Origin: Betaproteobacteria bacterium
GTDB taxonomy: Bacteria; Pseudomonadota; Gammaproteobacteria; Burkholderiales; Burkholderiaceae_E
Assembly: GCA_009922405.1 (NCBI GenBank)
Contig: RFVZ01000069.1
Location: 1 to 10,900 of the forward strand
Length of the DNA stretch: 10,900 bases
Direction of reading: 5' to 3'
Shown here: one piece after another, positions 1 to 6,520 of the stretch
Layout: each line of letters begins with the position of its first letter
How positions within the stretch are numbered: the first letter of the stretch is position 1
Made by a program: the position numbers and the translations under genes
The notes under the pieces: model-generated
Told to the model about the DNA's origin: nothing
What the model saw: the letters and a program-made list of their open reading frames with translations, nothing else
The model's database searches: none

Positions 1-1
1 G

Positions 2-397
2 GCGGCTGCCCGCGCGGCGATTGAATTGAAGTGTCCTCATCGCGTCATTCTTGGGACTGACGGGCCCGCGGGCTCAGGTGTGCAGCCGCTGGGAATGCTC
101 CGATTGATCGCGATGCTTTCGAGCCTCGGGAATTTGCCGGCGGAACTCGTTTTTTGTTTTGCCACTGGAAACACCGCCAGAATCCGCGGGTTGAATAGCG
201 GTCTGATTGAGGTGGGGCGGGCGGCCGATTTCGTCTTTATGGACCGGGCACAGCATTCCGCTGGCCGCACCCTGCTGGAAAGCGTTCAGCTGGGCGATAT
301 TCCAGGGATTGGGATGGTCATCATCGATGGAATCGTGCGGTGTGGGCGTAGCCGTAATACGCCACCTGCCCAGGAAATTCCGGTCGTAGCCGCTTGA
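2..397 (+). CDS. Enamidase-like amidohydrolase, C-terminal part (5' end outside window)
   Basis: The reading frame is already open at the left edge and yields 131 C-terminal residues, so the true start lies outside the window. The fragment contains GTDGPAGSGVQPLG, where the Asp (codon 59-61) fits the conserved strand-8 catalytic or metal-site aspartate of the amidohydrolase superfamily. It continues with ATGNTARIRGLNSGLIEVG, then the usual composite-domain segment 'GRAADFVFMD', and ends with GDIPGIGMVIIDG and RSRNTPPAQ. The GDIPGI and SRNTPPA signatures are those I remember from enamidase (bacterial nicotinate fermentation), which hydrolyses a cyclic enamide. Other imidazolonepropionase-like amidohydrolases share the fold. 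The family assignment is firm. The substrate is not, because the metal-binding His residues of the N-terminal half are not visible. It converges on the csbD-like gene, with a hairpin between them. Confidence 0.8.
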   Translation, partial: AAARAAIELKCPHRVILGTDGPAGSGVQPLGMLRLIAMLSSLGNLPAELVFCFATGNTARIRGLNSGLIEVGRAADFVFMDRAQHSAGRTLLESVQLGDIPGIGMVIIDGIVRCGRSRNTPPAQEIPVVAA

Positions 398-421
398 TGC
401 ATTGACCCCCCGTGACTTAAC

Positions 422-453
422 CCGCCGCGCCCAATGGTCAAAGGGCGCAGCGG
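422..453. terminator. GC-rich hairpin between convergent genes
   Basis: CCGCCGCGCCC (422-432) pairs with GGGCGCAGCGG (443-453), giving an 11-bp stem with one mismatch around a 10-base loop. It sits between the amidohydrolase stop and the csbD-like stop, where a shared bidirectional terminator is expected. No clean T-tract follows on either strand, so intrinsic termination is plausible but not proven. Confidence 0.45.
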
Positions 454-469
454 TGGGGATGGGTCGGGT

Positions 470-703
470 TTATTTGGGTTTGTGTGGCGGTACGAACCAG
501 GATTCGTTCGCTTTGCCGATCCACGCGGTCAGCTGCTTTTCAGCCTCTTCGCGAGCGACGCCATAGCGCTCCTGAATTTTTCCGCTGAGTTGGTCGCGCT
601 GACCAGCGATGCGGGTCAGATCATCATCGGTGAGCTTGCCCCATTGTTCCTTTGCTTTGCCCGTTAATTGTTGCCAGTTGCTTTGAATGCGGTTCCAGTC
701 CAT
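470..703 (-). CDS. CsbD-family small stress-associated protein
   Basis: This is a 77-residue, highly charged, soluble protein. It begins MDWNRIQSNWQQLTGKAKEQ and continues WGKLTDDDLTRIAGQRDQLS, followed by GKIQERYGVAREEAEKQ. This is the classic CsbD/YjbJ pattern: a W-G-K-L-T-(D/E)-D-D-L core and a helical GKIQ-x-x-Y-G repeat. Family members are abundant general-stress proteins of unknown biochemical role. The ATG at 703 is chosen because the homology begins at this methionine and GGGAG sits about 8 bases upstream. The frame stays open further upstream, but that stretch (to 862) shows no similarity and overlaps the transporter gene. The gene lies 43 bases downstream of the transporter on the same strand and may be read from its transcript. 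The proline- and lysine-rich tail (FVPPHKPK) is short and unremarkable. Confidence 0.9.
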   Translation of the reverse strand: MDWNRIQSNWQQLTGKAKEQWGKLTDDDLTRIAGQRDQLSGKIQERYGVAREEAEKQLTAWIGKANESWFVPPHKPK

Positions 704-746
704 TGCAGACTCCCAGTGACGTTGCAGGCCTCGTGACTCGAGGGCT

Positions 747-2072
747 TTAGTCCCTGAGCACTCGGTGTACCCGATGCTCTTCGTGTACGCCATCCTCGAG
801 TTGCCAGGCGTCGCGCACCAGTAACCCCTGTCCAAACCACAAACCCAGCAGGGGCAGTGCAATCATCGCGGCGACGAAGACTTCGCGTGCTGCGCCGTGA
901 TCGATCGCCCATGCTTCGACGGCGACACCCACCGATTGGCCGATGAAAAAACAGGCTGCAAAGAGGGATACCGACGTGCCACGAATCTGGGGCAGTAGCT
1001 GCGACGCGTTGGCCTGCAGGGTGTTGTGCATCATGTAAAGGCCGCCGCCGCCCAGCAGACAACCTGCGGCCGCCCATTCCCAGCTTGGCCCAAAGGCGAC
1101 GAACCCCATGGCGGCCCCGACGGCGCAGCCACCGACGATTGCCATTCCGCGCTCGCCAAGATGACGGATCAGCGCCTTCGAAAATCCCGTGTAGACCAGC
1201 CCGCCCAGACCGAACAGCGCCATCACGGCGCCCGCCCAGGTGATGCTCAAACCGAATTCGTCGTGCAAAAAGACCGGGATGAACGAGAGGGTGGCGAAGG
1301 CAAACCCGCCCTCGATGGCGACGACTGCCAACACCCGCCGCGCCCACCGCAAACGGATGAGGCGCTGGATTTGGCGTGCCATGCTTGGGTGGGGGGTACT
1401 TGGGGAGCTTTTGCCCGGGTTGCCTGGATCGGGCATGTCTGAAAGCGGCGCTGAGCGGCGCGACTGATCGCGGGTGACCCATCGCAGGGGGAGGGCGATC
1501 GCTAAAAACCCTGCGGCCAATCCCAGAAATAGAGCGCGCCACCCCGCCCATTCGGCAATCAGCCCGCCGATCCATTGGCCCGCAATCAGGCCTGTGATCG
1601 TCACGATCATGAGGCGCGAGAGGGCCTCCTGGCGGTGCTCGTATTCGAACGAGTCGCCCACCAGGGCGATACTCAGGGGGATGATCCCAGCGCCCCCGAT
1701 GCCCGCGAGTGCTCGGCCCAGGGTCATAAGCTCGAGCGACGGAGAGATCGCAATCATGAGATTGGCCAGGGCGCAGACCGCGACCGCGACCGACATGACC
1801 CGCAGCTTGCCCAGTCGATCGCCCAACGGACCATAGAAAAACTGGAGAGCTCCGTAGGCGATGGCGAACGCTGACATGGTTTGGGCTGCGACGCCCGGAC
1901 TTACCGCGAATTCTTTGGCCAGTAGCGGCAGAATGGAGTCGCACGCCCGCATCGACATCATGCTGGCGAAAGCGGCAAAACCGACTAGCACCAGGGTCCG
2001 AGGGCTGGCCTTTAAGGGATTGGCCTCCACGGGGTTAACCTCTAGGGCTTCTGGGGTCTCCAGGGCAGTCAT
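747..2072 (-). CDS. MFS transporter, DHA1-type, about 12 TM segments
   Basis: This is a 441-residue integral inner-membrane protein with two bundles of about six hydrophobic helices separated by a basic cytoplasmic loop (roughly residues 200-235, rich in R, S and P). Motif A of the major facilitator superfamily is visible as GPLGDRLGK (about residues 81-89), and the helix 4-5 region reads GRALAGIGGAGIIPLS. The overall pattern fits a proton-coupled drug or small-molecule exporter of the DHA1 class; the substrate cannot be read from sequence. I chose the ATG at 2072. A TTG at 2081 in the same frame would add three residues, and neither start has a strong Shine-Dalgarno. About 27 polar residues precede the first helix. 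The start is only 21 bases from the start of the divergent monooxygenase gene. The C-terminus ends in a short charged tail (EEHRVHRVLRD). Confidence 0.9.
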   Translation of the reverse strand: MTALETPEALEVNPVEANPLKASPRTLVLVGFAAFASMMSMRACDSILPLLAKEFAVSPGVAAQTMSAFAIAYGALQFFYGPLGDRLGKLRVMSVAVAVCALANLMIAISPSLELMTLGRALAGIGGAGIIPLSIALVGDSFEYEHRQEALSRLMIVTITGLIAGQWIGGLIAEWAGWRALFLGLAAGFLAIALPLRWVTRDQSRRSAPLSDMPDPGNPGKSSPSTPHPSMARQIQRLIRLRWARRVLAVVAIEGGFAFATLSFIPVFLHDEFGLSITWAGAVMALFGLGGLVYTGFSKALIRHLGERGMAIVGGCAVGAAMGFVAFGPSWEWAAAGCLLGGGGLYMMHNTLQANASQLLPQIRGTSVSLFAACFFIGQSVGVAVEAWAIDHGAAREVFVAAMIALPLLGLWFGQGLLVRDAWQLEDGVHEEHRVHRVLRD

Positions 2073-2093
2073 ACGGGTCAAAGAAGGGGTTCC

Positions 2094-3101
2094 ATGAAGT
2101 TATCGGTTCTCGATCAGTCCACGGCCTCAAAGGGCAAGACGCAGGATGTTGCGATTCGAGAATCTCTGGCGCTGGCGCAGCAATGCGATGCACTGGGCTA
2201 TCACCGCTATTGGGTCTCAGAACATCATAACGCCAGCAATATTGTCGGGACTGCCCCCGAGGTCTTGATGGCCGCGATTGCAGTCACCACCTCCCGAATT
2301 CGGGTGGGTAGCGCGGGTGTCATGTTGCCGCACTATTCCGCGCTCAAAGTGGCCGAACAGTTTCGGGTCCTGGAGGCGCTCGCACCAGGCCGAATCGACC
2401 TCGGCATTGGGCGAGCGCCAGGGTCCGATTCTTTGACTGCTCACGCGCTCAATCCTGCCCCGCAGCCCGTCGAAGACCACTTTCCCCGCCAGGTTCAGGA
2501 ACTCCAGCATTGGGTGTCGGGGCAGCCTTTACCAGAGGGGCATCCATTTCGGCGTGTCGTCGCCCATCCAACGGGACCGACATCGCCTGACCTCTGGATT
2601 CTGGGAAGTTCGGACTACGGTGCCCAGTTGGCGGCGTACTTTGGATTGCCCTATGCGTTCGCGTATTTCTTCAGTGAAGGCACGGGCGTCGAACAGGCGC
2701 TTGCGCTATATCGGGAAACGTTTCGACCCAGTTCAGTTTGCCCGAAGCCCTATGCGACGATTTGTGTGGCGGCGCTGGCAGCCGACACCGAGGAAGAGGC
2801 CCAATGGCAATTCAAAACACGAGAACGTTCTTCGATTGATCGTGAATTTGGTATCCGTCTGCCCTTGATTTCCCCGGCCGAAGCGTCCGAGCGTTTACTT
2901 AACCTGGCGGAACAGCAAGTCGCCGAACGTCTACGGCGCAAAGCTCTGGTCGGCTCAGGTGAACACGTGGCCGAGCGTCTGCAGGAACTGGCGACACGGT
3001 TGGCGTTGGATGAGTTGGTTGTGGTGACCTGGACCTTTGACCCCGAACCACGTTTGAGGTCTTATCAATTACTGGCAAAAGCCTTTGGAATGAAAGCCTG
3101 A
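2094..3101 (+). CDS. LLM-class flavin-dependent oxidoreductase (YhbW-like)
   Basis: This is a 335-residue protein of the bacterial luciferase-like monooxygenase superfamily (TIM barrel, FMNH2 supplied by a partner reductase). The diagnostic subfamily stretch is intact: the N-terminal LSVLDQS strand, GYHRYWVSEHHN (residues 35-46), then SAGVMLPHYSALKVAEQF (73-90), and LAPGRIDLGIGRAPGSD (96-112). This matches the E. coli YhbW/MsnO8-like group, whose physiological substrates are mostly unknown. The length is typical and there is no signal peptide. The ATG at 2094 is preceded by AAGAAGGGG, a good ribosome-binding site. The gene is divergent from the MFS exporter with 21 bases between the start codons, an arrangement suggesting shared control and perhaps related small-molecule oxidation and export. 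It is followed by the acyltransferase after 36 bases. Confidence 0.9.
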   Translation: MKLSVLDQSTASKGKTQDVAIRESLALAQQCDALGYHRYWVSEHHNASNIVGTAPEVLMAAIAVTTSRIRVGSAGVMLPHYSALKVAEQFRVLEALAPGRIDLGIGRAPGSDSLTAHALNPAPQPVEDHFPRQVQELQHWVSGQPLPEGHPFRRVVAHPTGPTSPDLWILGSSDYGAQLAAYFGLPYAFAYFFSEGTGVEQALALYRETFRPSSVCPKPYATICVAALAADTEEEAQWQFKTRERSSIDREFGIRLPLISPAEASERLLNLAEQQVAERLRRKALVGSGEHVAERLQELATRLALDELVVVTWTFDPEPRLRSYQLLAKAFGMKA

Positions 3102-3137
3102 AGACGACCGGATCGGTTGGTGGTAGGGTGCTGAACC

Positions 3138-3740
3138 ATGCAACACACAACCATATTTCGGTCCCAACTGCTGACCCGGTTGTTGCGATGGATTTGCACG
3201 GCGATTTTGCGGGCGGATGGTTGGCGAATCGAGGCCGGATTGCCCGAGGGTCTGTCGAAGTGCGTGCTGATTGCGGCGCCGCATACGAGTAACTGGGATT
3301 TCGTTTACCTGTTATTGGCCGCGTTTGCACTCCGTTTGAATATTTACTGGATGGGTAAGGCTTCCTTGTTTGCGGGGCCCTTTGGCCCGGTCATGCGGTG
3401 GCTGGGTGGCATCGCGGTCAATCGAGAACAGTCGGGCAATCTGGTGGCGGCCTCGGTCGAAGCGCTCAAGAATGCGGAAGGGCCGGTGCAACTCGTCGTT
3501 CCACCCGAAGGAACCCGCAGCCGCGTGAGGCGCTGGAAGACTGGTTTTTACTACATTGCCGTAGGCGCAGAGTTACCCATCCTGCCCGCCTATCTCGACT
3601 TTGGTCAACGGAGGCTCGGTCTCGGACCGGTGTTCCATCCGACCGGAGATATCGAGCGCGACATGCCGCAGATCCAGGCGTTTTACGCGCCAATGCGGGG
3701 CAAGAATCCACAACAGTTTGACCTGGGATCCTCCGGTTAG
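3138..3740 (+). CDS. PlsC-type lysophospholipid/glycerol acyltransferase family protein
   Basis: This 200-residue protein carries the acyltransferase HX4D motif as H49-TSNW-D54. It also has a block II-like GGIAVNR (90-96), block III PPEGTRSR (122-129) and a block IV-like LPILPAYLDF (146-155). An N-terminal amphipathic or hydrophobic stretch (about 11-26) suggests peripheral inner-membrane attachment. PlsC-fold enzymes move acyl groups from acyl-ACP or acyl-CoA to lysophosphatidate or other acceptors. This short form belongs to the '1-acyl-sn-glycerol-3-phosphate acyltransferase-like' group rather than to canonical PlsC (about 245 residues), so the acceptor is uncertain. It sits 36 bases after the monooxygenase and 8 bases before nikR, so it probably shares a transcript with them. 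The lipid genes further right make a lipid-remodelling role worth considering, but no direct link is visible. No strong ribosome-binding site precedes the ATG. Confidence 0.85.
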   Translation: MQHTTIFRSQLLTRLLRWICTAILRADGWRIEAGLPEGLSKCVLIAAPHTSNWDFVYLLLAAFALRLNIYWMGKASLFAGPFGPVMRWLGGIAVNREQSGNLVAASVEALKNAEGPVQLVVPPEGTRSRVRRWKTGFYYIAVGAELPILPAYLDFGQRRLGLGPVFHPTGDIERDMPQIQAFYAPMRGKNPQQFDLGSSG

Positions 3741-3748
3741 ACATAGCC

Positions 3749-4252
3749 ATGCAGCGATTCACGATTTCACTTCAGGACGAACTGGCTGAGCAGTTCGATA
3801 CCTGGATCGCTCAACGTGGTTACGAAACCCGTAGTGAAGCGGTGCGCGATATGCTGCGCGCTGAGCTTGAGCGCGACAGGCAGCAGGCCGCCCAGTCACT
3901 GCACTGCGTTGCGAACTTGAGTTATGTCTATCGATTTGGTCAACGAGAGTTGGTCGAGCGGCTCGCCCGCTTACAGCACGATCATCACGATGTCGTGGTC
4001 TCGACGATGCACATGCAGCTTGACCATGAGCACCGCCTCGAGACGTTGATGCTCCGAGGCGCAACAGCGATTGTGTCGGCCCTCGCCGACGTGATCTGTG
4101 CCGAGCGCGGGGTACATCACGGGCATCTCAATTTGGTGAGCGTCACAGAACACCTCTCGCACGTTCATCCGCACCACGAGACAGATCACGAAGGGCACCA
4201 CGAGTCTCACCATCAAGAACATCGGCACATTCATTTCAAGCCGACGCATTGA
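3749..4252 (+). CDS. nikR: NikR-family ribbon-helix-helix metalloregulator with altered metal site and His-rich tail
   Basis: This 167-residue protein aligns without gaps to E. coli NikR through its regulatory domain. It has the ribbon MQRFTISL (R3, T5 and S7 at the DNA-contact positions; E. coli has R3, T5, T7), RGYETRSEAVRDMLR (23-37), LSYVY (57-61), QHDHHD (76-81) and GVHHGHL (121-127). NikR binds Ni(II) as a tetramer and represses nickel-uptake genes. Of the four E. coli high-affinity ligands (H76, H87, H89, C95), the aligned residues here are H77, H88, Q90 and R96, so two are replaced. After the core, residues 135-167 hold 14 histidines, an extension absent from the 133-residue E. coli protein. 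The gene follows the acyltransferase by 8 bases and precedes a NikR-box-like palindrome and a TonB receptor, which are its likely targets. Family membership is clear; nickel as the true ligand is less certain. Confidence 0.88.
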   Translation: MQRFTISLQDELAEQFDTWIAQRGYETRSEAVRDMLRAELERDRQQAAQSLHCVANLSYVYRFGQRELVERLARLQHDHHDVVVSTMHMQLDHEHRLETLMLRGATAIVSALADVICAERGVHHGHLNLVSVTEHLSHVHPHHETDHEGHHESHHQEHRHIHFKPTH

Positions 4253-4272
4253 TTAATGACGCGCACAGGGAC

Positions 4273-4299
4273 GTAAGAAGTTTTTGATAGACTTCTTAC
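4273..4299. promoter_or_regulatory. Candidate NikR operator (9+9 bp inverted repeat)
   Basis: GTAAGAAGT (4273-4281) and ACTTCTTAC (4291-4299) form a perfect inverted repeat with a 9-base spacer. Written as NikR half-sites it is GTAAGA-N15-TCTTAC, against the E. coli nik operator GTATGA-N16-TCATAC: one changed base per half-site and one base less spacing. It lies directly between the NikR-family gene and the TonB receptor gene. No T-tract follows on either strand, which argues against a terminator. The promoter itself is not clear: a TATAAG hexamer at 4331-4336 lies close to the receptor start and has no good -35. Confidence 0.65.
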
Positions 4300-4347
4300 A
4301 TTGGGCGTCCATTGCCCGCCAATTGCGACCTATAAGTGTGAATTTCC

Positions 4348-6456
4348 ATGCGGATTTTAATGCGGGCTAAACACGCAGTGACGGGGCGCTGTTCGAGTCC
4401 CGGCGGGCTTGCCCTTGCGGCGCTTCTTGCCCTCGGATTGAATGGGCCAAGTGCTGCGCAGCTCGATTCCGTCGAAATCCGAGGCCACTACGACAACGCG
4501 GTGGGAACGAGCGATGCCGCGTCCCAGGGCACGATCCGCGCCGAGTTGCTCAAGAGCCGGCCGGCACAGAGACCGGGAGAAGTGCTCGAATTTATCCCCG
4601 GGATGATCGTCACCCAACATTCTGGCGATGGCAAGGCGAACCAGTATTTTTTGCGTGGGTTCAACCTTGATCACGGGACTGACTTCGCGACCTCTCTAAA
4701 CGGGATGCCCGTCAACATGCCAACGCATGCGCACGGGCAGGGTTATTCCGATCTGAATTTTTTGATTCCTGAGTTGGTCGATCGGATCAGCTATCGGAAG
4801 GGGCCTTACTTTGCCAACGTCGGTGACTTTGGCTCTGCCGGTGCTGCTGAGATTCAGTACCGCTCAAGTCTCGATGCCCCCTTTGCGCAGCTGACCTTGG
4901 GTGAGCATGGATATCGCCGGGGGTTGTTGGCAGGGTCCCGTGAAACCCCTAGCGGCGTGACCTGGCTGGGTGCGCTCGAGTGGATGGGCAACGACGGCCC
5001 CTGGACCGTTCCCGAGAACTTGAAGCGCCTCAATGCCGTGTTGACCGCAACGGGCGGGACGCGTGCAGAGGGATGGCAGGCCAGCGCGATGGCTTACGAC
5101 GCAAAATGGACCGCGACCGATCAGATTCCACAGCGGCTGATCAATGCGGGTAGCTATCTCGGTAAACCCTTCGGGCGCTACGATTCTCTCGATCCGACGG
5201 ATGGCGGCGGAACCTCTCGATACAGCCTTTCAGGTCAATGGCACCAGGTCGATGACCGCAGCGCAACTCGCGTTTCGGCGTATGCGATGCGTTATGCGCT
5301 CGGGCTGAATTCCAACTTTACTTTCGCGCTGGATCGACCGGAAACCGGTGACCAGTTCGCGCAGCGTGACCGCCGAACCGTGTTAGGTCTGAATGCCGTC
5401 CAGAGCATCAATCATCAGTGGCTTGGGCGCTCCGTTCGCAGCGAGATGGGTTTACAGGTCCGTCGTGACGGCATTTCAGTCGGGCTTTTCGACACGGCTC
5501 AGCGCCAGGTCATCAGCGTGACACGTGACGATGCTGTGACCCAGACCTTGGTTGGCCTGTATGGTCAGAGCACGGTCGAACTCACGCCCTGGTTGCGGAC
5601 CCTGGTCGGTGCGCGGGCCGATCGGATGGACATGCAGGTCACGAGTAAAACACTGGGCGCCAATTCGGGGAACTCGGGCGATCTTCAAGTCTCGCCGAAA
5701 TTTTCATTGATCGCGGGGCCGTTCGCGAAGACAGAATTGTTCTTGAATACAGGTCGTGGTCTGCACAGTAACGATGCCCGGGGCACAACCGCGACGGTTG
5801 ATCCGCGTTCGGGTGATCCGGTCAATAAAGTCCCCGTGCTGGTCGCCTCACGAGGCGCCGAAGTGGGTGTCCGAACTGAGGCCGTTCCCGGGTTGCAAAG
5901 CTCACTGGCACTCTGGCGTCTGCACGTGGATTCGGAGTTGGTGTACGTAGGCGACGCGGGTGTGACTGAGCCCAGCCTGGCGAGCATCCGGCGTGGCGTC
6001 GAATTCAATAACCGCTGGCAGCCCCGGCAGTGGCTCTTATTCGATGCCGATCTGGCCTGGACCCACGCTCGTTTCGATAACGGCGACCGGATTCCAAACG
6101 CCGTTGATCGGGTTGGTTCAGTGGCCGCCACTTTGCGAGACTTAGGTCTCTGGAGTACCAGTGTGCAGTTGCGCTACCTTGGATCAGGCGCGCTGATCGA
6201 GGACAACAGTGTGCGTTCCGCTCCCTCGGTGACCACCAACTGGCGTTTGAGTCGGCGCACAAATGAATGGTTTGGACGGGGCAGTGAGATCACTCTGGAT
6301 GTGTTTAACGTCGGAAACCGTAAAGTCAACGATATTCAGTATTTCTACGAGTCGCGACTTCCTGGAGAACTCGGCGCGGTCGCGGATCGTCATGTGCACC
6401 CTGCAGAGCCGCGGACAGTCCGGCTGACACTTCGCATCCCGTTGTCACCATCTTGA
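4348..6456 (+). CDS. TonB-dependent outer-membrane receptor, probably for a metal chelate
   Basis: This 702-residue protein has an N-terminal signal peptide (basic start, hydrophobic LALAALLALGL at about 21-31, likely cleavage near PSAA|QLD). A TonB-box-like DSVEIRG (40-46) follows. The plug domain spans about 60-172 and contains RPGEVLEFIPGMIV, QYFLRGFNLDHGTDF, LNGMPVNMPTHAHGQGYSDL and YRKGPYF. The rest is a beta-barrel with alternating amphipathic strands. These receptors import metal chelates or cobalamin across the outer membrane using TonB-ExbBD energy. The neighbouring NikR-family gene and the palindrome upstream suggest a nickel (or related metal) complex. The C-terminal strand ends RTVRLTLRIPLSPS rather than in the usual aromatic residue. 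An alternative ATG at 4360 would shorten the signal peptide by four residues; neither start has an obvious ribosome-binding site. The stop codon lies inside the btaA Pho box. Confidence 0.92.
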   Translation: MRILMRAKHAVTGRCSSPGGLALAALLALGLNGPSAAQLDSVEIRGHYDNAVGTSDAASQGTIRAELLKSRPAQRPGEVLEFIPGMIVTQHSGDGKANQYFLRGFNLDHGTDFATSLNGMPVNMPTHAHGQGYSDLNFLIPELVDRISYRKGPYFANVGDFGSAGAAEIQYRSSLDAPFAQLTLGEHGYRRGLLAGSRETPSGVTWLGALEWMGNDGPWTVPENLKRLNAVLTATGGTRAEGWQASAMAYDAKWTATDQIPQRLINAGSYLGKPFGRYDSLDPTDGGGTSRYSLSGQWHQVDDRSATRVSAYAMRYALGLNSNFTFALDRPETGDQFAQRDRRTVLGLNAVQSINHQWLGRSVRSEMGLQVRRDGISVGLFDTAQRQVISVTRDDAVTQTLVGLYGQSTVELTPWLRTLVGARADRMDMQVTSKTLGANSGNSGDLQVSPKFSLIAGPFAKTELFLNTGRGLHSNDARGTTATVDPRSGDPVNKVPVLVASRGAEVGVRTEAVPGLQSSLALWRLHVDSELVYVGDAGVTEPSLASIRRGVEFNNRWQPRQWLLFDADLAWTHARFDNGDRIPNAVDRVGSVAATLRDLGLWSTSVQLRYLGSGALIEDNSVRSAPSVTTNWRLSRRTNEWFGRGSEITLDVFNVGNRKVNDIQYFYESRLPGELGAVADRHVHPAEPRTVRLTLRIPLSPS

Positions 6457-6475
6457 CATGGAGGCTCTGCAGAAT
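6442..6475 (+). promoter_or_regulatory. PhoB box plus -10 hexamer driving btaA
   Basis: TTGTCAC-CATC-TTGACAT (6442-6459) is a 7-4-7 direct repeat matching the PhoB consensus CTGTCA(T/C) at 11 of 14 half-site positions. Exactly 10 bases later is CAGAAT (6470-6475), 4/6 to the -10 consensus. This is the layout of E. coli PhoB-activated promoters, where the box replaces the -35. Transcription would start near 6482, about 40 bases before the btaA ATG. The box overlaps the stop codon of the TonB receptor gene. Confidence 0.65.
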
Positions 6476-6520
6476 CTCGGGCAATGACGGGACCCCCCGC
6501 CCCATTGGCCCGGAGAATTC

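Noticed and set aside
704..862. N-terminal extension of the CsbD-like frame up to 862
   Set aside because: The 53 extra residues show no CsbD similarity and overlap the MFS coding sequence. The ATG at 703 has a ribosome-binding site and starts the conserved region.
664..1944. Long 426-codon minus-strand open frame overlapping the transporter
   Set aside because: Its translation is Arg/Pro/Gly-rich with no domain signature. It is the out-of-frame shadow of the MFS gene in high-GC DNA.
3398..3721. Plus-strand 107-codon frame inside the acyltransferase gene
   Set aside because: Alternate-frame shadow of a gene with intact catalytic motifs; the composition is Arg-rich and featureless.
4273..4299. 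Palindrome as an intrinsic terminator of nikR
   Set aside because: No T-tract follows the stem on either strand, and the half-sites resemble a NikR operator, so a regulatory role is preferred.
5685..6131. Minus-strand 148-codon open frame inside the TonB receptor gene
   Set aside because: Biased Ser/Arg/Thr composition, no recognisable domain, and fully contained in a well-supported receptor gene.
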